Assembly: GCA_963733085.1 (NCBI GenBank)
Contig: CAVTBY010000002.1
Location: forward strand, 558,001-622,000
DNA: 64,000 nucleotides
Direction of reading: 5' to 3'
Source of the DNA: Desertimonas sp963733085
Lineage (GTDB): Bacteria > Actinomycetota > Acidimicrobiia > Acidimicrobiales > Ilumatobacteraceae
Part shown: piece after piece, positions 1 through 9,344 of the stretch
Position numbering within the stretch: the first letter of the stretch is position 1
How the letters are laid out: each line of letters starts with the position of its first letter
Translations under genes and position numbers: made by a program
Notes under the pieces: generated by a model
What the model was told of the DNA's origin: nothing
The model's database searches: none
What the model saw: only the letters and a program-made list of their open reading frames with translations

Positions 1-642
1 GAGATCGCCGACGGCACCGACTCCGCGGCCGGCGCCGGCGCCGACGCGGTGCTCGAAGCGGTCGGCCCGGCGTACTCGGCGGCCCGCGATGCTGCCCTCG
101 CCGAGGACCCGGACGGCCGCCTACGCAGCAGCCGGCAGCGGCGCGGATCCTCTGTGGGCACCGCCGCGGGCCGTTCGGGGTGGCCACGTGGAACGACGTG
201 GTGGAGGCGAGGGTGACCGGGCACGACGCGCGGCACGGAGCGGCGAGCCCCGGCCGGGCGACCGCTGCTGGCGACCCGCAACGACCCGCGTACCGGTCTT
301 GCCAACGGTGATCCCGGCGTGCTCGTTCGCGTCGGGACCGACCCAACGGGCGGTGTTCCGCCGGGCTGGCGAGCTCGTCACGTTCGATCTCGCCGAGCTC
401 GACGCCGTGGAGACCGCCTACGCCCTGACGGTGCACAAGAGCCAGGGCTCGGAGTACGACACGGTCGCCGTCGTCCATCCGCCCGCCGACTCGCCGCTGG
501 TGAGCCGCGAGTTGCTCTACACGGCGGTCACGCGCACGGCTTCGCGGCTCGTCGTCGTCGGCTCGGTGGAGTCGATCCGCCGGGCCGTGCTCACCCCGAA
601 CCGGCGGGTCAGCGGCCTCGCCGATGCCTCGCCGAGTCGTGA
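1..642 (+). CDS. recD: RecD-like exodeoxyribonuclease V alpha subunit, C-terminal part (frameshifted)
   Basis: The 5' part lies outside the window. What remains is the C-terminal helicase region: a segment ILCGHRRGPFGVATWNDVVE (from about 147), then LLATRNDPRTGLANGDPGVL (from about 263), then the UvrD-C2-type core AYALTVHKSQGSEYDTVAVV (from about 419) and a VAVTRT-like stretch reading LLYTAVTRT. These pieces are in three different frames, so at least three single-base shifts occur within about 400 bases. RecD is the helicase/ATPase subunit of RecBCD, acting on double-strand breaks. The probable stop is the TGA at 640-642, overlapping the next gene. Identity as RecD rather than another SF1 helicase (RecD2/TraA) rests on the FGVATWN and VHKSQGSEY motifs; the N-terminus is not visible. 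Confidence 0.75.
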
Positions 643-1253
643 CACCGGCTGTCCGCGCCCTCGAAGCGGCAGGCGTCGCGTTCACGGTGCACGAGTTCGA
701 GCACGTGTCCGGCCAGCGCGACTACGGGATCGAGGCCGCTGCGGCCCTTGCGCTCGACCCCGACCAGGTGTTCAAGACCCTCGTCGTCACCGCCGACTCC
801 CGCCTCGCCGTGGCGATCGTGCCGGTGAGCCAGCAGTTGTCGCTGAAGGCGACGGCGACCGCCCTCGGGGCGAAGCGGGCGGAGTTGTGCGATCCCGACG
901 TCGCCGCCCGGACCACCGGCTACGTCGTCGGCGGGATCAGCCCGTTCGGGCAACGCAAGCGACTGCCCACCGTCGTCGACGAGACGTGTGAGCTGTTCGA
1001 CACGATCTACGTCAGCGGTGGGCGGCGGGGACTCGACCTCGGCGTCGCTCCGGCCGACCTTGATCATCGGTCACCGGCGACGCTCGTCGCCGCGATCAGC
1101 CGCCTCGCAGCCGAAGCCGCGAATCCGCTCGTCAGCGGGCCGGGTGGCGGAGCATCGCCTCGATGCGGGCGACCCTCGTCCGCGCCGGCGGATGGGTGGC
1201 CGCCAGACGTTCACGCCAGCCGACGGAGCGTTGACCACCGCCGAGAGCGATGA
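624..1253 (+). CDS. ybaK: YbaK/EbsC-family Cys-tRNA(Pro) deacylase
   Basis: Trans-editing enzyme of the YbaK/ProX family, which in known members hydrolyses Cys-tRNA(Pro) misacylated by prolyl-tRNA synthetase. The ATG at 624 opens a reading frame with the family's order of motifs: VHEFEH near the N-terminus, an FKTLVV strand, a GAKRAE helix, a GYVVGGISPFGQ loop and a final GGRRGLDL segment. The last recognisable residues are near base 1120. The open frame then continues to 1253, overlapping the convergent protease gene by about 120 bases with a low-complexity tail. A family member would normally stop near 1130, so the tail is probably the result of a missing base. Confidence 0.85.
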   Translation: MPRRVVTPAVRALEAAGVAFTVHEFEHVSGQRDYGIEAAAALALDPDQVFKTLVVTADSRLAVAIVPVSQQLSLKATATALGAKRAELCDPDVAARTTGYVVGGISPFGQRKRLPTVVDETCELFDTIYVSGGRRGLDLGVAPADLDHRSPATLVAAISRLAAEAANPLVSGPGGGASPRCGRPSSAPADGWPPDVHASRRSVDHRRER

Positions 1254-2034
1254 CTCGGCGGAGGGCGGCGGCGAGGTTGCGTCCGTAGCCCATCCGCACG
1301 GCGCGCTGGTCGGCCTGGAACTCGCTGCCGTGGCCGACGACGTTGCCGACGGCGTCAGCGGCGTAGAGGGCGGCGAGGAACGGCCACGACAGCACCGTCA
1401 GCACCGCTGCGACGATCCGGCCGATCGCGGTCATCAGCGGCGAGTTCGACGCGAAGGCGTTCGTCGCCGCCGTGGCGACGTTCTCCAACCAGAACCCGAC
1501 ACGGGCGAGGATGACGACCGGAAGGGACCACCAGTGGCGGATCGTCAGGGCGACGGTGTGCATGCCGAGGTGGTGCGAAAGCTCGTGGGCGAGCACCCCG
1601 GCGAGCTCGTGCTCGGGCAATTCCTCGATGGCGAACGTCGTGACGACGACGAGATGGCCGCCACAGGCGAAGGCGTTGACCTCGTCGAGCGGCAGGACAC
1701 GGAGGATGTAGCGCTCCGACGGGAGGTCGTTCATCCTGGCGATGCGGCGCCACAACGGCTCGATCACGCGGCGTTCATAGACGGTCGGTCGCCGTGCTCC
1801 GAACAGCGGTGTGAGCACGAGGGCCTGGATCGGCCGGATGAACAGCAGCACGGCTGCGACGCAGTAGCCGAGGGCGAACAGCCAGAACGGCACGTCCCAA
1901 GCGAGGCGGACGAGCAGCCAGGCGAGGAACAGGGCGAGCAGGCAGAACGGCAAGATGACGAGAGTTGGACCGAACGCCGAGATCGCCGCCGCCTCGACGT
2001 GGCGCGTCGACCTCCGAGGCGTGGGCGACGGCAT
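1132..2034 (-). CDS. M48-family (HtpX-like) membrane zinc metalloprotease
   Basis: Predicted integral-membrane zinc endopeptidase of the HtpX/Ste24 group. From the ATG at 2034 the protein has 300 residues: two hydrophobic segments near residues 20-70, the zinc-binding HELSHH motif near residue 145, further hydrophobic segments, and a third ligand candidate in the SEFQADQRAV motif about 90 residues later. The C-terminus carries THPPARTRVARIEAML, typical of the family's end. The frame is open far upstream of 2034, but that extension is low-complexity and antisense to the hydrolase gene, so I start at the ATG that precedes the first membrane segment. Family members take part in membrane protein quality control; the substrate here is unknown. 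Confidence 0.85.
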   Translation of the reverse strand: MPSPTPRRSTRHVEAAAISAFGPTLVILPFCLLALFLAWLLVRLAWDVPFWLFALGYCVAAVLLFIRPIQALVLTPLFGARRPTVYERRVIEPLWRRIARMNDLPSERYILRVLPLDEVNAFACGGHLVVVTTFAIEELPEHELAGVLAHELSHHLGMHTVALTIRHWWSLPVVILARVGFWLENVATAATNAFASNSPLMTAIGRIVAAVLTVLSWPFLAALYAADAVGNVVGHGSEFQADQRAVRMGYGRNLAAALRRVIALGGGQRSVGWRERLAATHPPARTRVARIEAMLRHPAR

Positions 2035-2103
2035 CGAGCCGAGACTACGGGGTGGAACGATGCACGGAGTGATTCTCGCCGATCGCTGAGAGAATCGCCG
2101 GCC

Positions 2104-2897
2104 GTGAGTGAGCGCGGCGAGCACCCCGTCCTTGTCGGCGCTGAAGCATTGTCGCACTGCGCCGATGGCGACAGCGGCGGGGTGCTGGCCCTGCACGGCT
2201 TCACCGGAAGCCCGTCGTCGATGGCCGGCGTCGCCGCGGCGATGATCGATGCGGGCCTGCACGTCGAGGTGCCGCGGCTGCCCGGGCACGGCACCGACGT
2301 CGCCGACATGGTGCCGACGCGCTGGTCTGATTGGGCGGCGGAGGTCGCCGCTGCCTATCAGCGACTGGCGTCGCGCACCGAGCGCATCGTCGTCGTCGGG
2401 CAGTCGATGGGCGGAACACTGGCCCTGTGGACGGCACTGCACCAGCACGGCGTCCGCGGCCTCGTCCTCGTCAACCCGATGACCGAATCGCAACCTGCCG
2501 ACGTGCGCGCCATGCTCGGCGAGCTGTCGCCGACGGAACGGAAGTGGTGCCCGGAATCGGCAGCGACATCGCAGAGCCCGGAGTCGTCGAGGTGGCCTAC
2601 CCGGCAACCCCGGTGGCGCCGCTGATCTCGTTGCTCGACGACGGAGTCGCGCCGATCACAGGCCGCTACGGGGAGCTGACGATGCCGTTGCTGCTGTTCA
2701 CCTCGCGTCAGGACCACGTCGTCGATCCCGGCCAGAGCGAACACCTCGCCCGCACGTACGGGGGCGAGGTCGACCATCGCTGGCTCGAACGCAGCTACCA
2801 CGTCGCCACCCAGGACTACGACCGGCACGACGTCATCGCCGCCGCAGTCGAGTTCGCCCTCGGTGCACGACGGCGTGCGGCGGTCGGCGGGCCATGA
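2104..2897 (+). CDS. alpha/beta-hydrolase (carboxylesterase/monoglyceride lipase type), frameshifted
   Basis: Serine hydrolase of the Est30/monoacylglycerol-lipase group. The GTG at 2104 starts a chain with the oxyanion segment LHGFTGSPSSM, the nucleophile elbow GQSMGG (near 2398-2415), the aspartate in SRQDHVVDP and the catalytic histidine in RSYHVAT. The first half and second half lie in different frames; the change is near 2535-2545, so one base is probably wrong. The total corrected length, about 264 residues, fits the family. The stop overlaps the lgt start in an ATGA, suggesting coupling with lgt. The natural substrate is not predictable. Confidence 0.82.
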
Positions 2898-3728
2898 CGA
2901 TGATCGCCTCGATTCCCAGCCCGGGCGGCAACTCGCTCGACATCGGACCGCTCTCGCTCAACGCCTACGGCCTGATGATCGCCCTCGGCGTCGTCGCCGC
3001 CATCTGGCTGTTCGGCCGCCGCATCGAGGCGCGGGGGCTGGCCCCCCGCGAGGTCGCCGGCCAGGTCGGCCTGTGGGCCGTGCTCGCCGGCGTCATCGGT
3101 GCTCGCCTGTACCACGTCATCACGGACTGGGAGCGCTTCGACGGCAACCTCGGTGACATCCCGAAGATCTGGGAGGGCGGCCTCGGCATCCCCGGCGGGT
3201 TGATCGCCGGCATTCCCGTCGGCGTGTGGGTGGCGCGCAAGCACGGCATCAGCCCCGCCGACGCGGCCACGTGTGCGAGCACCCTGTATCCCGCTCGCCC
3301 AGGCGATCGGCCGGTGGGGCAACTGGTTCAACCAGGAGCTGTTCGGCCGGCCCACCGACCTGCCGTGGGCGCTGGAGATCGACGACGAACACCTGCCCGC
3401 CGGTTATGCGTCGGGCACGACGTTTCATCCGACGTTTCTCTACGAGTCGCTGTGGAACCTCGGTCTGTGCGGCCTGCTGCTGTGGATCGACCGGCGCTGG
3501 CAGTTGCCGCGCGGCAGCCTGATGGCGGTGTACGTCGCCGGCTACGGGATCGGCCGCCTGTGGGTCGAGAGCCTGCGCATCGACCGGGCCAACGAGATCG
3601 CCGGTTTGCGCGTCAACCAGTGGATGGCGATCCTCGCCATCGTCGGCGGAGTGGCGTACACCGTCTGGGCGATCCGCCGCGACGGCGTCACCCGACAAAC
3701 GGCCCGCACGTTTGCGTCAGGAGCATGA
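2894..3728 (+). CDS. lgt: prolipoprotein diacylglyceryl transferase (frameshifted)
   Basis: Lgt transfers diacylglycerol from phosphatidylglycerol to the lipobox cysteine of prolipoproteins at the cytoplasmic membrane. The N-terminal half (from the ATG at 2894) shows membrane segments and the GARLYHVITDW and EGGLGIPGG motifs. The second half, in another frame, begins with LAQAIGRWGNWFNQELFG, the family signature with its essential arginine, and continues HPTFLYES and GRLWVESLRID. The frame change is near 3280-3290, where TCASTLYPARPG departs from the family and TLYPLAQAIGRWGNW would be expected. Lgt is normally required for growth in many bacteria, so I read the break as sequencing error. Confidence 0.9.
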
Positions 3729-3799
3729 CCGGTTGTGAGTCGTCCGGCTGACAGAAACGAGCGTGGGGGCGACGCCGGGGTGTCCGTATCCTGCGACGC

Positions 3800-4102
3800 G
3801 TGCCTGATCGCATTTCCGCCGACGAGGTCGCCAAGGTCGCCCGCCTCGCCCGCCTCGGCCTGACCGACGAGGAGCTGGCCCGGGCGACCGTGCAGCTCGG
3901 CGACATCGTCGACCACTTCGCCGACATCGACGAGCTCGACCTCGACGGCGTCGAACCGATGACCCAGCCGTTCCCGCTGACCAACGTGTTGCGCGACGAC
4001 GTCGTGACGCCATCACTCGACCACGACGAGGTTCTCGCCGCCGCCCCCGAGGTCGAGGACGGCCGTTTCAAGGTCCCGCCCATCATTGGGTTAGCCGAAT
4101 GA
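3800..4102 (+). CDS. gatC: Asp-tRNA(Asn)/Glu-tRNA(Gln) amidotransferase subunit C
   Basis: Small stabilising subunit of the GatCAB amidotransferase, which converts Glu-tRNA(Gln) and Asp-tRNA(Asn) to the correct amides. The GTG at 3800 gives 100 residues, the usual length. Family features are the opening ISADEVAKVARLARLGLTDEE, the central VEPMTQPFPLTNVLRDD and the end FKVPPIIG. The stop overlaps the gatA start as ATGA at 4099-4102, consistent with translational coupling of the subunits. Confidence 0.95.
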   Translation: MPDRISADEVAKVARLARLGLTDEELARATVQLGDIVDHFADIDELDLDGVEPMTQPFPLTNVLRDDVVTPSLDHDEVLAAAPEVEDGRFKVPPIIGLAE

Positions 4103-5519
4103 CCGCGTTGGAGATTGCCGCGGCGGTCCGGTCGGGGGAGCGCAGCGCTGTCGACGTCCTCGAGGAGCACCTGGCGACGATCGCCAGCCGCGAGGAGGAG
4201 ATCCACGCCTTCAATCGCGTGCTCGTCGAGGAAGCCCAACTCGCCGCCGCTGCGGTCGACGCCAAGGTCGTCGCCGGCGACGATCCGGGCCCGCTCGCCG
4301 GTGTCCCGGTGGCGCTCAAGGACAACATGTGCACCCGCGGGATCCCGACGACCTGCTCGTCGCGGATTCTCGAAGGCTGGATGCCGCCATACGACGCCAC
4401 CGTCGTCACCCGGCTGAAGGACGCTGGCGCGGTGATCGTCGGCAAGACCAACCTCGACGAGTTCGCCATGGGATCGAGCACGGAGAACTCGGCGTTCGGA
4501 CCGACGCGCAACCCGCTCGACACGTCGCGTGTCCCGGGCGGTTCGAGCGGGGGCAGTGCCGCCGCCGTCGCCGCCGGGTTCGCCGCTCTCGGCTTCGGCA
4601 GCGACACGGGCGGCTCGATCCGTCAGCCCGCCGCGCTGTGCGGCGTCGTCGGCGTCAAGCCGACGTATGGCGTCGTCAGCCGCATGGGCCTCGTCGCCTT
4701 CGCCTCGAGCCTCGACCAGATCGGTCCGTTCGCCACCACCGTCGCCGACGCCGCACTCGCCCTGGAGGTGATCGGCGGACATGACCCCGGCGACTCGACG
4801 TCGATCCCGCGGCCCGGCACCGGAGCTGCGCTCCGTGCTCGACGACGGGGTCGAGGGTCTTCGCGTCGGGCGGATCACCGATCTTCCCGCCGGCGCCGAT
4901 CCCGACGTCGTCGAACGGGTCGATGCCGCCTTCGACGCCCTCAACGACGCCGGGGCGAAGATCGTCGACGTCGAGGTGCCGGCGTTCACCTACGGGCTGA
5001 CCGCCTACTACCTCGTCGCCCCGTCGGAGGCGTCGAGCAACCTCGCCCGCTACGACGGCGTGCGCTACGGCCTGCGCGTTCCCGCCGCCGACACCAACGC
5101 CATGTACATGGCGACGCGGGCGGCCGGATTCGGCGACGAGGTCAAGCGGCGGATCATGCTCGGCACCTACGCCCTGTCGGCTGGCTACTACGACGCCTAC
5201 TACGGCAAGGCGCTGAAGGTTCGCCGGCGCATCGCTGAGGACTTCGGGCGGGCCTACGAGCACGCCGACGTGCTGATCACGCCGGCATCGCCGAGCGTGG
5301 CGTTCAAGTTCGGCGACAAGACCGACAACCCACTGGCGATGTACCTCTGCGACACCTACACGATCCCGTCGAACCTGTCCGGAGACCCCGGCGTCAGCGT
5401 GCCCTTCGGCACCGGAGCCGACGGCCTGCCCGTCGGTGTGCAGGTGCTCGCCCCCGCGCTCGGCGAGCAGGTGATGTTCCGGACAGCGGCTGAACTCGAA
5501 CGGCGGGCATGCGCGGTGA
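4099..5519 (+). CDS. gatA: Glu-tRNA(Gln) amidotransferase subunit A (frameshifted)
   Basis: Amidase-signature subunit that releases ammonia from glutamine for tRNA-dependent amidation. The Ser-Ser-Lys catalytic apparatus is visible: lysine in VALKDNMC, then VPGGSSGGSAAAVAAG and GSDTGGSIRQPAALCG. The first frame runs to about 4815 and the rest, from APELRSVLDDGVEG to the end, is in another frame; joining them gives a normal GatA of about 470 residues. The likely stop is the TGA at 5517-5519 overlapping the gatB GTG at 5516, and reaching it requires one more base change near the end. Both breaks look like indel errors. Confidence 0.92.
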
Positions 5520-6939
5520 GCGACTTTCGAGATGGTGATCGGGCTGGAGGTGCACGTCGAGCTGGCGACGGCGACGAAGCTGTTCTCCGGCAGCCCGAAC
5601 CGCTTCGGCGACGAGCCGAACACGAACATCGACCCGGTGACGCTCGGGCTCCCCGGTGCCCTGCCGGTGCTCAACCGCAACGCCGTCGAACTGGCGATGC
5701 GCATCGGCCTCGCCCTCAACTGCACCGTGCAGCCGTGCATCTTCCACCGCAAGAACTACTTCTACCCGGACATGCCCAAGGCGTACCAGATCAGCCAGTA
5801 CGACGTCCCCCTCAACGTCGACGGCTGGCTCGACCTGCCCGACGGGTCCCGCGTCGGCATCGAGCGCGCCCACATGGAGGAGGACACCGGCAAGTCCACT
5901 CACACGGGCGGCGCCGACGGGCGGATCCACGGCAGCGACGCCTCGCTCATCGACTTCAACCGCGCCGGTGTGCCGCTCGTCGAGATCGTCAGCCGGCCCG
6001 ATCTCCGTTCCGCCGAGCAAGCCCGTCAGTACGTCACTGAACTGCGCGCCATCCTCGTCGCCATCGGCGCCTCCGACGCCAAGATGGAGGAGGGATCGAT
6101 GCGTGTCGACGCCAACGTCAGCGTGCGTCGCGCCGGTGAGCCGTTCGGCACCCGGTGCGAGATCAAGAACCTCAACTCGGTGCGTTCGCTGGGGCGGGCG
6201 ATCGAGTACGAGGCCCGTCGCCAGATCGACCTCATCGAAGCCGGCGAGACCGTGCGCCAGGAGACCCGCCACTGGGACGAGGGAGATGGCCGGACGCACA
6301 CGTTGCGCACCAAGGAGGACGCGGACGACTACCGCTACTTCCCGGAGCCCGACCTCGTGCCCCTCGCCCCCGACGCAGGATGGATCGAGTCGGTACGTTC
6401 GGCGATGCCGCCGCTGCCGGCAGCTCGTCGCGCTGCCCTGGCGGCCGACGACCGGGGCTGCGCCGTCGAGTGAGGCAGTGTCCGTCGTCGTCGAGCGCGG
6501 TCAGGACGCGTACGTGCTCGCCGTCGCCGCCGCCGGGGGAGAGGCGGCGCGCGCCCTCGTCCACGTCAAGGAGGCGTTCGCCGAGCAGGGCGCCGAGCCG
6601 GCCGTGCCGGCAGCCGATCTCGCCGCTCTCACCCGCCTCGAGGTCGACGGGGCGTTGACGGCGACGCAGGCCAAGGCGGTACTCGCCGAGCTCGTCGCCA
6701 ATGGCGGCGGTGACGCCGCGACGATCGCCAAGGAACGCGGCTTCGAGGCGATGGACACGTCGGCGCTGGAGGCGGTCGTCGGCGAGGCGATCGCCGCCAA
6801 CCCCGGTGCCTGGGACAAGTTCTGCGCCGGGGAGGACAAGGCGCTCGGCGCCCTCGTCGGCGCCGTGATGAAGGCGTCGCGGGGTCAAGCCGACGGCGCG
6901 GCCGTCACCGCCCTGCTGCGCAGCAAAGCCGGTCGCTGA
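5516..6939 (+). CDS. gatB: Asp/Glu-tRNA amidotransferase subunit B (frameshifted)
   Basis: GatB phosphorylates and amidates the misacylated tRNA using ammonia channelled from GatA. The family start would read MSDFEMVIGLEVHVELATA; here a GTG at 5516 begins SDF, and a run of three T around 5524 instead of two shifts the frame before EMVIGLEVH. Internal motifs CIFHRKNYFYPDMPK and EEDTGKSTH, and the C-terminal GatB/YqeY helical domain (ARGFEAMDTSALE-like, here KERGFEAMDTSALEAVV) are clear. A second frame change lies near 6465. The corrected length, about 470 residues, is normal. Confidence 0.92.
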
Positions 6940-7227
6940 CCGCGTTCTACCGCCACGAACAGGACAGTTTTGTCGTCTTAGGCGCCGCAGAATCGCGGCA
7001 CCGCCCGCCGCTGTGACGCTATTTACTGTTGCCGACGCAACAAGTTTGTTATCGTTTTCTCCATCGTCATCGTGGCGGTTGGCGGCGAGGCTTCGGCCTC
7101 CTGCGGCCGATCACACGGTGGCGTTAGTCAGTGGGCCCCGGATGGCAGACCCGGGGCCCGCTGCGCGAGCCTCGTGGTACTCGCCGCACCAGGCTGATAC
7201 CAGCAGCAAGGCAGTACTGTCCGACGG
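6940..7227 (+). promoter_or_regulatory. ilvD upstream region with hairpins and a possible regulatory leader
   Basis: Gene-free stretch before ilvD. It holds a perfect 9-bp inverted repeat (7133-7141 with 7151-7159, loop of 9) and a smaller GAGGC-TTCG-GCCTC hairpin (7087-7100). Just upstream, the frame beginning at 7048 reads valine and isoleucine in 8 of 11 codons (VIVFSIVIVAV). I see no in-frame start codon for it, so a leader peptide is only suggested. No U-run follows the large hairpin. Confidence 0.3.
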
Positions 7228-8928
7228 GTGAGTACCGCAGACAGCACCAAGGTCGACGTCAAGCCACGTTCGCGTGAGGTGACCGACGGAATCCGCAAGG
7301 CGGCCTCGCGGGCGATGCTGCGCGCCGTCGGCATGACCGACGACGACTGGGAGAAGCCCCAGGTGGGCGTCGCTTCGTCGTGGAACGAGATCACGCCCTG
7401 CAACTTGACCTTGCGTACGCTCGCCGAGCACGTCAAGCGCGGTGTGCGGGACGCCGGCGGGTTCCCGATGGAGTTCGGCACGATCACCGTCTCCGATGGC
7501 ATCTCGATGGGCCACGAGGGGATGCGCGCCTCGCTCGTCAGCCGCGAGGTGATCACCGATTCAGTGGAGACCGTCGTGTTCGCCGAACGTCTGGACGGAT
7601 TCGTCGGCCTGTGCGGTTGCGACAAGTCGATTCCGGCGATGTTGATGGCGGCGGCGCGCCTCGACCTACCCAGCGTGATGGTCTACAACGGTTCGATCAT
7701 GCCCGGCGAGCACGACGGCAGAGCGATCGACGTCGGCAACGTGTTCGAAGCCATCGGTGCCCGCCTTGCCGGCACGATCGACGACGACGAACTGCTGGCG
7801 ATGGAACGGCACGCCTGCCCGGGTGAAGGGGCGTGCGGTGGCATGTTCACCGCCAACACGATGAGCTCGATCGGCGAGGCGCTGGGCATGAGCATCCCCG
7901 GTTCGGCGTCGCCGCCGGCGATCGACGAACGCCGCCACGGCGACGCTCATGCGGCCGGCGCCGCCGTCGTGGAGATGCTGCGTCTTGGCATCACGCCGCG
8001 GCAGATCATGACGAAGGCGGCGTTCGAGAACGCCATCGCGATCACGAGTGCCCTCGGCGGCTCGACGAACGCCGTGCTCCATCTCCTCGCGATCGCCCAC
8101 GAGGCGAAGGTGCCCCTGACGCTCGACGACTTCAATCGCATTGCCGCCAGAGTGCCGCACATCGCCGACATGAAGCCGGCTGGCAAGTTCCACATGAGCG
8201 AGCTCGATCGAGTCGGCGGTGTGCCGGTTGTCCTCCGCCATCTCCTCGAGGCGGGATTGATCGACGGGGACACGTTGACCGTCACCGGCAAGACGATGGC
8301 CGAGAATCTCGCCGCCCTCGATGCGCCGCGCCCGGACGGCGTGGTCGTTCATCCGCTGGACACACCGATCCACACACAAGGTGGGATCAACGTGCTCAGC
8401 GGGTCGTTGGCGCCGCTCGGCGCAGTCGTCAAGGTTGCCGGCCTGAGCGCCGAGCAGATGATCTTCGACGGCGTCGCCCGCGTGTTCGACGGGGAGGACG
8501 CGGCGATGGCCGCGATCGTCGACGGATCTATCCAGGCGGGAACGGTGCTCGTGATCCGCTACGAGGGCCCCAAGGGCGGGCCCGGTATGCGCGAGATGCT
8601 GGCGATCACCGGAGCATTGAAGGGGATCGGCCGTGGCGCCGATTGCGCCCTCGTCACCGACGGCCGCTTCTCCGGCGCGACATGGGGGTTCTGCATCGGT
8701 CACGTCGCCCCCGAAGCGACCGATGGCGGACCGATCGCCTTCGTGCGAGACGGCGATCGGATCCGCATCGATGTACCGAGCAAGTCGCTCGACCTGCTCG
8801 TCGACGACGACGAACTGGCGACGCGGAGGCAGGGCTGGAGCCCGAACGCGCCGCGCTACACCGAAGGTGTGCTCGGCAAGTACGTCAAATTGGTCAACGG
8901 CGCCGAGACCGGCGCCGTCACCAACTGA
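7228..8928 (+). CDS. ilvD: dihydroxy-acid dehydratase
   Basis: Third common enzyme of valine/isoleucine synthesis, dehydrating 2,3-dihydroxy-3-methylvalerate and -isovalerate to the 2-keto acids. The GTG at 7228 gives 566 intact residues. Iron-sulfur ligand motifs are present: CNLT near residue 54, GLCGCDKSIPAM near 130 and CPGEGACGGMFTANTMS near 200. Further family blocks are GGSTNAVLHLLAIAHEA and GPKGGPGMREM, then TDGRFSG near the end. It stands alone, separated from ilvBNC at the far end of the window by over 50 kb, and is followed by a strong hairpin shared with the convergent RRM gene. Confidence 0.97.
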   Translation: MSTADSTKVDVKPRSREVTDGIRKAASRAMLRAVGMTDDDWEKPQVGVASSWNEITPCNLTLRTLAEHVKRGVRDAGGFPMEFGTITVSDGISMGHEGMRASLVSREVITDSVETVVFAERLDGFVGLCGCDKSIPAMLMAAARLDLPSVMVYNGSIMPGEHDGRAIDVGNVFEAIGARLAGTIDDDELLAMERHACPGEGACGGMFTANTMSSIGEALGMSIPGSASPPAIDERRHGDAHAAGAAVVEMLRLGITPRQIMTKAAFENAIAITSALGGSTNAVLHLLAIAHEAKVPLTLDDFNRIAARVPHIADMKPAGKFHMSELDRVGGVPVVLRHLLEAGLIDGDTLTVTGKTMAENLAALDAPRPDGVVVHPLDTPIHTQGGINVLSGSLAPLGAVVKVAGLSAEQMIFDGVARVFDGEDAAMAAIVDGSIQAGTVLVIRYEGPKGGPGMREMLAITGALKGIGRGADCALVTDGRFSGATWGFCIGHVAPEATDGGPIAFVRDGDRIRIDVPSKSLDLLVDDDELATRRQGWSPNAPRYTEGVLGKYVKLVNGAETGAVTN

Positions 8929-8941
8929 GGTTTCAGCGAAG

Positions 8942-8981
8942 TCCCGACGAGACGCGCCGAAGTGAGCGCGTTTCGTCGGGA
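8942..8981. terminator. bidirectional hairpin between convergent ilvD and RRM genes
   Basis: Sixteen-base arms (8942-8957 and 8966-8981) pair fully with a single G-U wobble around an 8-base loop. It begins 13 bases after the ilvD stop and ends 7 bases before the RRM gene stop, so it can serve both convergent transcripts. No clear U-tract, as is common in high-GC actinobacteria. Confidence 0.75.
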
Positions 8982-8988
8982 GTTCGGG

Positions 8989-9261
8989 TCAGTAACGGCG
9001 GTCGTTGCGAGGCGGCCGCGGCGCGCGAGGACGCGCTTCGTTCACAGTGATCGGGCGACCGCCGAGCTGCGTTCCAGTGAGCTCGTCGATGGCTTTACGG
9101 GCGTCCTCGTCGCCCATCTCGACGAAACCGAAGCCGCGGGAGCGGCCGGTCTCGCGATCGGTCACGACCTGCGCCGAGGTCACAGCGCCCACCTTCGCGA
9201 AAAGGTTGGCAAGGTCGTCCGAAGTCGTTGAAAAGGGCAAGTTGCCCACGTACAGATTGAT
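8989..9261 (-). CDS. RRM-domain RNA-binding protein
   Basis: Small single-RRM protein of the glycine-rich/Rbp type. RNP2 reads LYVGNL near the N-terminus and RNP1 reads RGFGFVEM, followed by the usual helix DEDARKAIDEL and strand GRPITVNEARP, then a short basic tail ending RNDRRY. About 90 residues. No ATG, GTG or TTG lies at the expected start just before INLYVGNL; the nearest in-frame start is a GTG at 9309, adding 16 residues. I mark the domain-based start at 9261 and regard it as uncertain: a base error at the start codon is possible. Confidence 0.8.
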   Translation of the reverse strand: MNLYVGNLPFSTTSDDLANLFAKVGAVTSAQVVTDRETGRSRGFGFVEMGDEDARKAIDELTGTQLGGRPITVNEARPRAPRPPRNDRRY

Positions 9262-9344
9262 GGCAGTTGCCCTCTCATTCCCCGCCTCAAACCTGGCGGC
9301 TGCCAGCACGGTAGCGCAATCGAGGCCCGATCCGGGCGACGAGA

